Below are positions 52,068 through 60,954 of a stretch of 64,000 nt of DNA, in pieces. The notes under the pieces were generated by a model. That model searched no databases, had not been told where the DNA came from, and saw only the letters and a program-made list of their open reading frames with translations. The stretch lies in NCBI RefSeq assembly GCF_005796205.1, contig NZ_VAHN01000006.1:124001-188000 (forward strand), in the 5' to 3' direction. The position numbers were made by a program, and so were the translations under genes. How positions within the stretch are numbered: position 1 is the stretch's first letter; every line of letters begins with the position of its first letter. The stretch is from Pseudarthrobacter sp. NamE2. Lineage in GTDB: Bacteria; Actinomycetota; Actinomycetes; Actinomycetales; Micrococcaceae.

Positions 52068-52784
52068 CTATGTGGCTGCAGGTTCCGCGGGCTCGATGAG
52101 TTCCGGCCCGTTGTTCCTCACGCTGTTGACCCGAGGGCTGACAATCCTTGGCGTCAGGGTCGGCTCCGGCAGGGAGTCCAGCAGGTGTTGGATGTCGTCC
52201 TTGGCGGTCAGGTCCGGGTCCAGCCACTCCGCGAAGCGGTCCCGCGGGATGATGACGGGAGACCGGTCATGGACGTGCCCCAACGCGTCCTGCGTCGTCG
52301 TAGTGAGCACGGTGCAGCTCAGCAGCCACCTCTCCGGGTCGTCTTCGGGCAGAGCGGGGTCGGCCCACCACTCGTACAGCCCGGCGAAGCCCAGCAACGG
52401 CTCCTTCTCGGAGTACAGGTAGTTCGGGATCTTCTTCCCGTCCTCGGTCTTTTGCCACTCGTAATAGCCCTCGGCCGGGACGATGGCGCGGCGCTTCGCA
52501 GCGGCCTTTCGGAAGGACGGTTTCTCCAGGATGGACTCACTGCGGGCGTTGATCAGCCTGGAGCCGATCTTGATGTCCTTCGCCCAGGACGGGACCAAGC
52601 CCCAGCGGGCTATCAGCAAATGCCGGTCAATGGTCCCTTCATCCAGGCGTTCAGCAACGATCGGCACACTCTGGGTAGGTGCCACGTTCCAGCTCGGCGG
52701 TGGCGGGCTGCCCTCGACCTCCTTGGCCTCAAAGTGGCTCAAAAGATCGCCCGTGGCTTTGGACATCACGTATCTGCCGCACAT
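52068..52784 (-). CDS. SRAP-family protein (SOS response-associated peptidase, YedK/HMCES type)
   Basis: 238 residues. Forms a covalent DNA-protein crosslink with abasic sites in single-stranded DNA. The catalytic Cys2 (MCGRYV), the Asn of WNVAPT, the Glu of PAEGYYEW and the His of GHVHDRSPVI are all present, as is LINARSES. Full length for the family. Probably co-transcribed with the small HicB-like gene downstream. Confidence 0.93.
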   Translation of the reverse strand: MCGRYVMSKATGDLLSHFEAKEVEGSPPPPSWNVAPTQSVPIVAERLDEGTIDRHLLIARWGLVPSWAKDIKIGSRLINARSESILEKPSFRKAAAKRRAIVPAEGYYEWQKTEDGKKIPNYLYSEKEPLLGFAGLYEWWADPALPEDDPERWLLSCTVLTTTTQDALGHVHDRSPVIIPRDRFAEWLDPDLTAKDDIQHLLDSLPEPTLTPRIVSPRVNSVRNNGPELIEPAEPAAT

Positions 52785-52854
52785 GAAGCCATTCTGCCCG
52801 ACAAGGGCGACAGCACCCGACCTGTCCTGGTGATGCTTCCCCTACGGGCAGGCC

Positions 52855-52883
52855 AAAGGCCCGGACGGCTCGTCCGGGCCTTT
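52855..52883 (-). terminator. Terminator of the PRC-barrel/DUF2382 gene
   Basis: Perfect 12-bp stem AAAGGCCCGGAC/GTCCGGGCCTTT (52855-52866 with 52872-52883), 15 nt past the stop. Confidence 0.8.
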
Positions 52884-52897
52884 GAACCAGAGCATGG

Positions 52898-53686
52898 TTA
52901 GCGGCGGGTGTCGTCGATTCCGTCGGTATCGATGTTTTCCTTGCGGACTTCCTCGTTGACGGTGACGTTCTCGGTCACGGTGTCCTTGTCCAGACGAACC
53001 CGTTCGACCGGGACGGCTTCCTTCTCGACGACGGGTCGTTCTTCATGGAGGACGACCTCGTGTTCTTCTTCACTGATCGCCGGACCGTCCATCGCCGCAC
53101 CGATGTTCGCGTCAGTGATGGGTTCGCGTTCGATTCTGACTTCTTCGCGCTGCACGGGAACCGTCGTGGTGACGTTCTCGGTGGTGACGTACTTGCGAAG
53201 CCTGGCCCGGCCAGCGGCCTGCTTTTCCGTTCCGACGTGGAGCTGCTCTTCGGAGCGGGTCATGGCGTCATCGGTGTTGGGACCGGAGGTGTCGTGTCCG
53301 ACCGTGCCGGCCCGTTCGCCGGTGTCGGCTGTGCCGGTCCCGGAGGTGGTGCCGGTGTATGAGGTGCCGCCACCGAGGTTGTAGTGGGCGTACAGCCGGT
53401 CTTCTTCAGCCGGTTCGAGGTGGCCGTCTTCGGCGACGCGGGGTGCGTCCTTGACCTGGTCCTTGCTGTAGGGAACAACGATGTCATTGCCCTCGGTCCG
53501 TGCTCCTTCAAGCGGAACGAACGATTCGGACGTGCCGAAGAGCCCGGTTTTCACCGTGACGAAGGTGGGCTGGCCCGTCTCATCATCGGCGTAGACCTGG
53601 CCGATGGAACCAATCTTGTCCCCATCAGCGCTCAGGACGTTGCCGTCGGCGTTGAGCAGGGTGTCAATGTTTTCCTTGGCGAACAT
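52898..53686 (-). CDS. PRC-barrel and DUF2382 (YsnF/AvaK-like) stress protein
   Basis: 262 residues: N-terminal PRC-barrel (LSADGDKIGSIGQVYADDETGQPTFVTVKTG), a Gly/Thr-rich linker, and a C-terminal DUF2382 domain with the charged beta-repeat pattern (VTTTVPVQREEVRIEREPI, VVLHEERPVVEKEAVPVERVRL). Such proteins are general-stress proteins in actinobacteria and bacilli; the mechanism is unknown. AGGAGACGGTAC precedes ATG 53686. Monocistronic. Confidence 0.9.
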   Translation of the reverse strand: MFAKENIDTLLNADGNVLSADGDKIGSIGQVYADDETGQPTFVTVKTGLFGTSESFVPLEGARTEGNDIVVPYSKDQVKDAPRVAEDGHLEPAEEDRLYAHYNLGGGTSYTGTTSGTGTADTGERAGTVGHDTSGPNTDDAMTRSEEQLHVGTEKQAAGRARLRKYVTTENVTTTVPVQREEVRIEREPITDANIGAAMDGPAISEEEHEVVLHEERPVVEKEAVPVERVRLDKDTVTENVTVNEEVRKENIDTDGIDDTRR

Positions 53687-53872
53687 GTACCGTCTCCTTG
53701 GATTGGTTTTTCTGAGGCCTTTTGGCTTCCCCCAAGACCAATACTAAGCACGCTTACTATCGTTCTGGCAAGGCACCTTGGTCGGCATCCGGGCAGTCCT
53801 GTGTCGATGCCAGGCATACAGGGGCCATGTTTGGCCCGGTTTCAAGAGGACCGGAGGCGCAGCGGATACAGC

Positions 53873-54061
53873 CTAGAACTCGACGTCGACGGTGAACTCA
53901 GCACGGGATCTGCCAGTGTGCTGCGCGGCCGCGGTTTGCACGACGTCGAGGATTTCGCCCACGTTCCGCGCCACAGCCCTGAGTCCGGGCAGTTCAACAA
54001 CTCCCAGAACCAGCTGCTGGTCGGCAGCTGTGATGATGTAGGCCGTGAGCTGCACGAGCAT
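53873..54061 (-). CDS. Small HicB-like protein, hypothetical
   Basis: 62 residues with a beta-beta-helix-beta pattern (LTAYIITAADQQLVLGVVELPGL, then AVARNVGEILDVVQTAAAQ, then AEFTVDVEF) like the HicB antitoxin fold. No HicA toxin is adjacent. ATG 54061 has GGAAGG very close upstream. The frame is open farther but without features. Confidence 0.5.
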   Translation of the reverse strand: MLVQLTAYIITAADQQLVLGVVELPGLRAVARNVGEILDVVQTAAAQHTGRSRAEFTVDVEF

Positions 54062-54125
54062 TTCCTTCCAGCGGGAACTAGAGGCTACCGGACGGCGGGG
54101 ACGGCTGTGGCGCACTTGGACGCTG

Positions 54126-55461
54126 TTACTGCCCGGAACCCTTTTCGTGTGGGGACTCGCAGGGCTGGTCGGATGCGTAGCGGAGCCAGCCCGGCAGCGC
54201 GGCGATGAACGCTTCCTTCACCGCCGGGGTGTTCGTGACGGTCCAGTCCACCCTGCCCTGGACTTCGACCTCATTCTTGTCCCATTCGAACCAGTTGATC
54301 ATTTTCAGCTGCGGGAACTGCTGGACAGTTCCGGGTTTGAACAGCTGCTCCCACCATGCTTCCTTGATGGCCAGTTCGGGCTCGCCTCCGGTGCCGGGGG
54401 AGAAGAGGGCTGCGGTTTCGGGGATGGCCACGGGCTTGCGGTGCTGTTCCCCGTAGATCTGGTAGAAGTCCGGCAGTGCGCTGTCATCACCGTTAGCTCC
54501 GGCGTAGGTGCCGGTGAGCTGGTCAGCGAACTTGTCCGGTTCGGGCAGTTCGTTTTCGCCCCACGGGTAGTCGCTTCCCCAGTGGTACAGGGACATTCCC
54601 ACCCAATCCACCGCATCGTCCCCGGGATAGTACGGGGCGTAGGCGTCATCGTTCATCGTCAACGCACCGTCACCGTCGGTGTCCAGGGCGGTGAACGCTG
54701 CGGTGCCGGGTTTTTGGCTTCGAACGCACCGCCGGCGAACGGGTAGCCGCCGCCGTAGTTCGGCGCCCACATCATCGCTGACCCCGGAGCGTAGGCATGG
54801 ATCGCCGCGGCGAGGGTGCGGAACGCGGAAATGTAAGCCTCGGGCTGCTGGGACCAGGCGTACCAGGAGCCGTTCATCTCATGGGCGAACCGGACGATGA
54901 CCGGGACCCCGTCTTCGTTGAACTCGGACAGGAGCTTGGCCAAAGCCTCAGCAGTTTCGGGGGTGACAGTGCCCAGTCCGTTGGCAGGTTCCAGGGTCAG
55001 CAGCAGCATGTGCCCGTCGACCCGGATCTGCTGAACCGCCCGTTGCAGATCGCCCTCTTCCAACGGTGTCGCGGAAAACCGGTGAAGGAGACGCTCACCG
55101 CGGGTTTTTGGCCCAGGTCTTTGGCATAGGTGGCGAGGGGTTTGGCATGCCAGTCCAGGTTCACCCCAAACAGCGCACCCTCAGCGGGAGCAAGGGACTC
55201 ACGCCCCAGCACCTGGCACCTTGGCAGCGACGGGGTCACCGCCACTGATGCCTGTGTCCGTTCATCCTTCCGCCGTTCGTCCGCCGTGCTGCTGTAGATA
55301 CCAGCTGCTCCGACGCCGGCCGCGATTAGACCAATGACAACGGGAAGGGCGAAGGCCCTGATGATTTCTGATAAATTCTCGCGCCGGACCCGGCGGCTCC
55401 CTTCAGGAGCTTCCCCCACAACGACACCCTTCTGACCTGCAGTTACACCCATCGTAAGCAT
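54126..55461 (-). pseudogene. GH26-like glycoside hydrolase with N-terminal membrane anchor, frameshifted twice
   Basis: One coherent protein is spread over three frames. Frame 1 (55461 to about 55077): membrane anchor ALPVVIGLIAAGVGAAGIY and the start of the barrel (GALFGVNLDWHAKPL). Frame 2 (about 55075-54715): VIVRFAHEMNGSWYAWSQ with the acid/base Glu of GH26 and MMWAPNYGGGYPFAGG. Frame 3 (about 54711-54126): WVGMSLYHWGSDYPWG, KPVAIPETAA with the likely nucleophile Glu, and a WFEWDKNEVEV end. Both shifts lie at homopolymers (A4 at 55075-55078, T5 at 54711-54715). GH26 enzymes are mostly beta-mannanases. Either a pseudogene or sequencing errors. Confidence 0.75.
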
Positions 55462-55792
55462 GCCTGTGACCCTCCAGTACCGGAGGCAGGAGCCTCGGAA
55501 CGGAAGCGGGAGCCAGTGCTCCCGGGGCATCGTCTCGCGCGGACGCTGAGAAATTCGAGTACTCACTACTCGGGTGCTCTCCTTCCCCCTTCCCGTAGGG
55601 TCGTGAAAAGGCTTCCCAGGGGGCTTTCGTGTGTTTTCGGGCTGTCAGGGGGGACAGGGTATGGGCTTGGAACTGCGGGCGCGCAGAGCCGTACACCATC
55701 AGACGGGGGCCGGTGACGGCGGCAGCAGTACAGCGCGGTACCGCGGGCAGTCACCGGCCCCAACATCAGCACAAGCCCACAAACCCATCCAC

Positions 55793-56566
55793 ATGCCTGG
55801 CAGGGGAACCGTCAGGGAAACGGAAACCCGCGATGCGGCTTCGGACCTGGTAGGTGCAGCGTCACCCGATGTTCTTTTGGACATCAGGGCAGACACCAGC
55901 GAAGCCTCCCTGACCCTGCTGGCTCAAGCGGCGGCCGCCGAAGTGGCTGAGGTAGCCGGATGTGCCCTTGACTGCACCGTCTCGCTCCCCCGCCCTAAGC
56001 GGCGGCCATTGACTGTGGGTACCAGCGACTCCGCCCTGGCACTGGCCCAGGTTGACCAGGACAGCGGCCACGGTCCAGTGACCCAGGCACTTGCCGGGAA
56101 CCCTGCGGTCATTGCCAATAACTACTCGGCCGAGCCGCGGTGGCCGAATTATTGGCGTTTTCTCCAGGAAGCGGGCTACCGGTCCATAGCGTCGGTGCCG
56201 TTGACCCTGGAACCCGGATGTTCCGGGGCCCTGACGCTCATGGCCGGCGGGGATGACGTGTTCACTGGGTCCGTCCTTACCGCCCTCACAGACTTTGGTG
56301 ACAGGGCAGGCCGAAGCTATGTGATGGCCGAAGAATTCAGGACAACCCGGGCCGCTGCTGATCAGTTGCATGCGGCACTGGAAAGCCGGACCATGATCGA
56401 TGCTGCGTGCGGTGTGATCATGGCGCAAAGCAGGTGCTCGTACGAGGAGGCTTTTCAGATCATCGCCAAGGCCTCAAGCCACCGAAACATCAAAGTCCGG
56501 GTGATTGCTGAGACCATCCTGGCGAACGTCCCGGGCGGGCCGGCCTCCACCCGATTCCAGTCATGA
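55793..56566 (+). CDS. GAF-like and ANTAR domain response regulator
   Basis: 257 residues from ATG 55793. The central part is a degenerate GAF domain (VTQALAGNPAVIANNYSAEPRWPNYWRF, SIASVPLTLEPGCSGALTLMA). The last 60 residues are an ANTAR RNA-binding domain (LHAALESRTMIDAACGVIMAQSRCSYEEAFQII, KVRVIAETIL), which prevents transcription termination at paired hairpins in target mRNA. It overlaps the HPt-like gene by 4 nt. The frame stays open upstream to 55631, but that part reads like noncoding. Confidence 0.88.
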   Translation: MPGRGTVRETETRDAASDLVGAASPDVLLDIRADTSEASLTLLAQAAAAEVAEVAGCALDCTVSLPRPKRRPLTVGTSDSALALAQVDQDSGHGPVTQALAGNPAVIANNYSAEPRWPNYWRFLQEAGYRSIASVPLTLEPGCSGALTLMAGGDDVFTGSVLTALTDFGDRAGRSYVMAEEFRTTRAAADQLHAALESRTMIDAACGVIMAQSRCSYEEAFQIIAKASSHRNIKVRVIAETILANVPGGPASTRFQS

Positions 56567-57003
56567 AGTCTCCTGCCCGACCTGCACCCATGACCCAAGA
56601 AAACGGCTTTACCCTCCCCATCCTGGATAAGGCCGTGCTCGACAGGCTCCGGGATGAACTTGAAGACGATGAAGGCATTTGGAGATTGTTCGTTCAGGAC
56701 TTCATCACGCAGTTGCCCCGCCGGACCGAAAGACTGCGTGCGGCCCTAACCGGCGGTGATATGGCTGAAGCCGTGGATGCAGTGCTTAGTCTTCGCACCT
56801 CCAGTCAGATGGTCGGCGCCGAACGGCTGGCGGCCATTGCCCTCCACGTCGAGGAAGCCCTGCGCCAAGCCACCGGCGCTGACCCGGCCGACGCTCTCCC
56901 CCGACTCGCTGCCACTTATCAACGGCGCATCAACCAATGCGGCGAGCAAACCCGCAATCTCCTGAAAGCACTCCTCCGGGACCGGCCAAACAAGACTTCC
57001 TAA
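56563..57003 (+). CDS. HPt-like helical-bundle protein lacking the phospho-histidine
   Basis: 146 residues resembling a histidine-phosphotransfer domain: LDRLRDELEDDEGIWRLFVQDFITQLPRRTERLRAAL, then the site that is normally HTLKGSSxxxGA. Here it reads LSLRTSSQMVGAERLAA, with Leu75 in the histidine position. So it should not carry phosphate and may instead bind its partner constitutively. ATG 56563 overlaps the ANTAR gene stop (ATGA), implying a functional pair. Confidence 0.8.
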   Translation: MKSPARPAPMTQENGFTLPILDKAVLDRLRDELEDDEGIWRLFVQDFITQLPRRTERLRAALTGGDMAEAVDAVLSLRTSSQMVGAERLAAIALHVEEALRQATGADPADALPRLAATYQRRINQCGEQTRNLLKALLRDRPNKTS

Positions 57004-57146
57004 AAGCTGACCCCTGCGCGTAATGCCCCTTGACCAGCACTTCCTTCCATAGACCGGACTCGTACTGGTCATGGCCTTTCCTCATGAAGGATCGTCCGGC
57101 AGGTAGATTGTGACGACCAGTCACAGACCGTTTGGGGGCGGACTCA

Positions 57147-57557
57147 GTGGAACCAGTAACCGTTAAGGGCGGCAAAGGCACCGTGGTGCTTTCTGACGGG
57201 GTGATTCATCTTCTGTGGAATCCCAAAGTTCGAATTGAAGCTGCCGACGCCCGCGCCGCGATGGCAACCGTTAATGCCGTTGCGGCCGGAGTGGAATATC
57301 CGATGTTGGTGGACATGACTACCACCGAATCTTTGAGCCGGCAGGCACGCTCCGTTTTTACCATCCGGTGCGCCGCCTCCCGCATCGCACTGCTCGGCAG
57401 AAGCCCAGTGGACCGGATAATCGCCAACTGGTCTTTGGGTGTGCAAACCCTCCCCTGCCCCACCCGCTTCTTCAACTCCAAAACCGAAGCCGTGACATGG
57501 CTGATAAACAAAGGCGCGGCAGAAGCTGGGACAGACAGCAGGAGTGATTCCTCATGA
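57147..57557 (+). CDS. Small STAS/SpoIIAA-like protein (DUF7793-type), hypothetical
   Basis: 136 residues with alternating strands and helices: VVLSDGVIHLLWNPKVRIEAADARAAMATVNAVAAG, YPMLVDMTTTESLSRQARSVF, then IALLGRSPVDRIIANWSLG and FFNSKTEAVTWL. This pattern is common in small actinobacterial proteins with a SpoIIAA/STAS-like fold found beside ANTAR regulators. GTG 57147 has GGGGG about 8 nt upstream. It probably belongs to the same signalling group as the two genes before it. Confidence 0.65.
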   Translation: MEPVTVKGGKGTVVLSDGVIHLLWNPKVRIEAADARAAMATVNAVAAGVEYPMLVDMTTTESLSRQARSVFTIRCAASRIALLGRSPVDRIIANWSLGVQTLPCPTRFFNSKTEAVTWLINKGAAEAGTDSRSDSS

Positions 57558-58081
57558 CTTGCCCCTCCCCGAACGACACAGCAGCGCATGTAGCTGCGGC
57601 GCCCTCTCGGTCGATCACGTCCCGGTAGAGGATCCTTACCGGACACTGTTTCGTGAGCCAGCCTGGCTGTTTTCGCGTCTGGTCTTCCTACAAGATGGAA
57701 CTATGCATCTTATTCGCCCACATTGTTGACTCGGTCAACCGCTACTGGGCTGACGAGGTGCAGTCTCGGCAGGTGACGGTGCCGGGGTGCGTCTGACGGT
57801 TGACTCTGCGCCAGGCAATCCGCTCATCGAAGCGTTGCTCGGTGATTTCCGCGTGATTTCCGCGTCAACTTCGCGTCGGGCACCGCCGGCGTTCACTACC
57901 AAGTAATTCCTCCGGTCATCGAGTCGGGCCCACAGAGTCCACCCTGGACATGAAGTTGGGAAAAAACCCGAATTGGGTCCACTGGTTATATGCGGTGCGC
58001 ATCGGGACCGCGACGTCAATGGTCTAGGGGCAGGTTGTGCCGTTGATGGCGTGAAGTCTGTCCGGTGGTACGGTGACGCCT
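57558..58081. other. Intergenic region upstream of the potassium transporter gene
   Basis: About 520 nt with no supported gene. It contains a short direct repeat (ACGCGGAAATC, twice near 57850) and a minus-strand open frame (58019-57735) with no family resemblance. The promoter of the Trk genes should lie near its right end. Confidence 0.35.
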
Positions 58082-59548
58082 ATGCACCTGAAGGCTTACC
58101 AGCGAAGCCCCAAACCCCGCCGCCGGAGACGGAACGCAGGCCTGGTGCTTGCCGGTTACAGCCGGTCCGTTGCAGCCTTCCAGTACCAGCAGCTGTCTAC
58201 CCTGCAAAGGCTCGTCCGCCGCCTGATCCCGCGGCACCCGGCGCAGCTGATCGTTCTGGGCTTCGTGCTTGCCATCGCGGCCGGGACCGGGCTGCTGATG
58301 CTGCCGGTTGCTAGCAGCGGGGATGGCGGCGCTCCTTTGCTGGAAGCTCTGTTCACCGCGACCTCAGCGGTGTGCGTTACGGGACTGATTACCGTTGACA
58401 CCCCGGTGTACTGGAGCGGGTTCGGGCAGGCCGTGATCCTGGGGCTCATCCAGGTGGGCGGCTTTGGGGTGATGTCCTTCGGCACGCTCCTGGGCGTGCT
58501 CACCGCGCGGCGCCTGGGCCTGCGCTCCAAGATGCTGGCGGCCGCTGAGACCAAAAGCCGAGGCTTCGGGGATGTCCGAAGGGTGCTGCTGGGCGTCTTC
58601 CTAATCTCTGTTTTAGTGGAGACCCTCCTGGCCGTGGTCCTGATGCTGCGGTTCCAGCTGGGCTACGGGTACTCCCCCGGCCAGGCACTTTGGCACGGCG
58701 TCTTCCACTCCATCTCCGCCTTCAACAACGCGGGGTTCGCCCTGTACTCGGACAACCTCATGGGCTTTGTCAGCGACCCCTGGGTGTGCCTGCCGATTTC
58801 CCTCGGCGTGATTATCGGCGGGCTCGGCTTTCCCGTGCTCTTCGAACTCCGCCGCCAATACCGCCGGCCCATCTTCTGGAGCATGAACACCAAGTTGGTG
58901 CTCCTGGGCACGGTCGTCCTCCTGGCCGGCGGAACTGCCTTCTTGACGGCAGCCGAGTGGACCAACAGGGCCACCTTGGGCGGTCTGGCTCCGGGCGAGC
59001 GGATCCTGGCCGGGTATTTCCAGTCCGTGATCACCCGTACCGCGGGCTTCAACAGCATAGACATCGGCCAGATGCACCCGGTGTCCTGGATGGGCATGGA
59101 CATCCTGATGTTCATCGGTGGCGGCCCCGCCGGAACCGCAGGCGGGCTGAAAATCACCACGTTCGCCGTCCTGTTCTTTATCCTTGCCACCGAGCTACGG
59201 GGCGGCACCGCGGTGAACGTCTTTGGCAAACGGCTATCCCGCGCCGTGCACCGCCAGGCCATCACCGTCGTCCTGCTGGCGATTGCCCTGATCGTGGGTT
59301 CGACCATGTTCCTGATGCTCATCACCGACTTCGGGCAGGAACGGATCCTCTTCGAAGTGGTCTCCGCGTTCGCCACCGTGGGCCTGTCCACCGGGATCAC
59401 CGCCGGGATGCCGCCGGCCGGTCAGGTGGTGCTGATCCTGCTGATGTTCATCGGCCGGCTTGGCCCGGTCACCCTTGGCACGGCCCTGGCTGTGCGCAGC
59501 CGCCCCATCATGTACGAATACCCGAAGGAAAGGCCGCTCATTGGCTAA
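58082..59548 (+). CDS. Potassium uptake protein, TrkH/KtrB family
   Basis: 488 residues from ATG 58082 (GTG 58073 is an alternative). Polytopic K+ translocating subunit with four M1-P-M2 units; selectivity-filter regions are visible as SAVCVTGL, SAFNNAGFAL, TAGFNSID and STVGLSTGITA. The basic N-terminus (SPKPRRRRRN) is cytoplasmic. It overlaps the RCK subunit gene by 8 nt, so the two form one transport system. Confidence 0.93.
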   Translation: MHLKAYQRSPKPRRRRRNAGLVLAGYSRSVAAFQYQQLSTLQRLVRRLIPRHPAQLIVLGFVLAIAAGTGLLMLPVASSGDGGAPLLEALFTATSAVCVTGLITVDTPVYWSGFGQAVILGLIQVGGFGVMSFGTLLGVLTARRLGLRSKMLAAAETKSRGFGDVRRVLLGVFLISVLVETLLAVVLMLRFQLGYGYSPGQALWHGVFHSISAFNNAGFALYSDNLMGFVSDPWVCLPISLGVIIGGLGFPVLFELRRQYRRPIFWSMNTKLVLLGTVVLLAGGTAFLTAAEWTNRATLGGLAPGERILAGYFQSVITRTAGFNSIDIGQMHPVSWMGMDILMFIGGGPAGTAGGLKITTFAVLFFILATELRGGTAVNVFGKRLSRAVHRQAITVVLLAIALIVGSTMFLMLITDFGQERILFEVVSAFATVGLSTGITAGMPPAGQVVLILLMFIGRLGPVTLGTALAVRSRPIMYEYPKERPLIG

Positions 59549-60233
59549 AGACATGTTCTCGCGCAGATCCGGGCGCATTGCGCAGGCCGACTCCGTCGCG
59601 GTGATCGGCCTGGGCCGGTTCGGCGGCGCGCTGGCCCTTGAGCTCGAAGAGCAGGGAACGGAGGTGCTGGGCATCGACAGCGACGAGGAAATCGTGCAGT
59701 CCTACAACGGCAGGCTGACCCACGTGGTCCGGGCCGACTCGACCAAAGAAGAAGTACTGAGGCAGCTTTCCGTGCACGAGTTCGACCGGGTAGTAGTCGG
59801 GATTGGCACCGACCTTGAGGCCAGCATCCTCACCACCTCGAGGCTGCTCACCTTCAAGCACCCGCAAATCTGGGCAAAGGCCATCAGCGAACCCCACGCC
59901 GAAATCCTGGGCCAGCTCGGCGTCGAAAACGTCATCCGCCCCGAGCACGACATGGGCAGGCGCGTCGCACACCTGGTCCGCGGCTCCATCCTGGACTACG
60001 TGGAATTCGAGGACGACTTCGTGATGATCCGCACCCGGCCCCCGGCCGAGGCTCAGGACCGCCCGCTCGGTGTCCTGGGGCTTCGGGACCAGTACGGCAT
60101 CACCATCGTAGCCGTGAAAAGGCCCGGCGGCACCTGGACACACACCACCGCCCAGACGGTCCTGTATGACGACGACCAGATCATCGTGCAAGGACCCAAA
60201 AACCTGGCGGAGAGCTTCAGCACACTCCCATGA
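59541..60233 (+). CDS. Potassium uptake regulatory subunit, TrkA/KtrA (RCK) family
   Basis: 230 residues: an N-terminal RCK_N Rossmann domain (SVAVIGLGRFGGALALELEEQGTEVLGID) and an RCK_C domain (RPLGVLGLRDQYGITIVAVKR, then DDDQIIVQG). It gates the TrkH-type channel in response to nucleotides. TTG 59541 has AAGGAAAGG about 8 nt upstream and overlaps the transporter stop; ATG 59553 is the alternative. Confidence 0.93.
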   Translation: MAKDMFSRRSGRIAQADSVAVIGLGRFGGALALELEEQGTEVLGIDSDEEIVQSYNGRLTHVVRADSTKEEVLRQLSVHEFDRVVVGIGTDLEASILTTSRLLTFKHPQIWAKAISEPHAEILGQLGVENVIRPEHDMGRRVAHLVRGSILDYVEFEDDFVMIRTRPPAEAQDRPLGVLGLRDQYGITIVAVKRPGGTWTHTTAQTVLYDDDQIIVQGPKNLAESFSTLP

Positions 60234-60272
60234 GCTTATCCCCGGGTCTAAGAAACGGACGATTTTGCCGCG

Positions 60273-60752
60273 TTACCAATCGGCGCTGGAAGCGGGACTG
60301 GGCGCGGGTGCTTTTCTGTCTGGAGCACAGGCCCGGCTTCTGGCCGTTTCGCATGGAGTTCTTTGTCGGGTGGGTGGGGCCGGAGTTGCCGCAGGGCCCA
60401 AGGGAACAGGTAGTTCTTTGCCCATTGCAGGTCCCCGGTCCGGGCTTGACGCCAGCTGTTTTCGGGCAGGTCCTTGGGTTCCATCGGTTGTGCCGATCTC
60501 GTTAGGCAGGGTCGGCTTCGTCTCGATCGCCTCGGGGTGTATGTACTCGAAGAGCTCGATGCGGCCGTTACCGTCTGGGGTCTGAAGCAAGGCGATGTTG
60601 GCATGGTTACCGTCGAGGCCGACGGCGGTGTCGGTCCACTCTCCACTGACCGTGTCACGTCCGAGGACGGTGAGCCCGAGGTCGGTGAAGAAGGCTATTG
60701 TCGCTTCGAGACTGCGGACCGCGATGCCGACGTTCTCGAGTTTGATGGGCAT
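60273..60752 (-). pseudogene. VOC-family (glyoxalase/bleomycin resistance-like) protein, truncated
   Basis: The first 87 residues are a good half-domain of the VOC superfamily: ENVGIAVRSLEATIAFFTDLGLTVLG, then GNHANIALLQTPDGNGRIELFEYIHP with the metal-ligand Glu. After PNEIGT the sequence changes to low-complexity Pro/Ala-rich residues, and the second beta-alpha-beta module that closes the active site is missing. So the gene lost its 3' half, about at 60490. Confidence 0.75.
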
Positions 60753-60954
60753 GCGTCACACGTTACCCAAGCAGCGCCCGTAAGCCGGTCGCTCATCGTG
60801 CGCTCCAGACCGCAGATTCGACTCAAGCGAGCACCGGCAGGGCTCGTCCGGCATACCTCGCCCGAGGCGAGGGCCAGCGATGCAGGTGGGGCTAAGGGGC
60901 TTGCCACAGTATGGTGAGCGGCCGAAACGCGCGTGTACTCGGCGTCCTGAGCCG

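Noticed and set aside
55631..55792. N-terminal extension of the ANTAR regulator
   Set aside because: The added residues are Arg/Gly/Ala-rich noise without a ribosome site; ATG 55793 is the better start.
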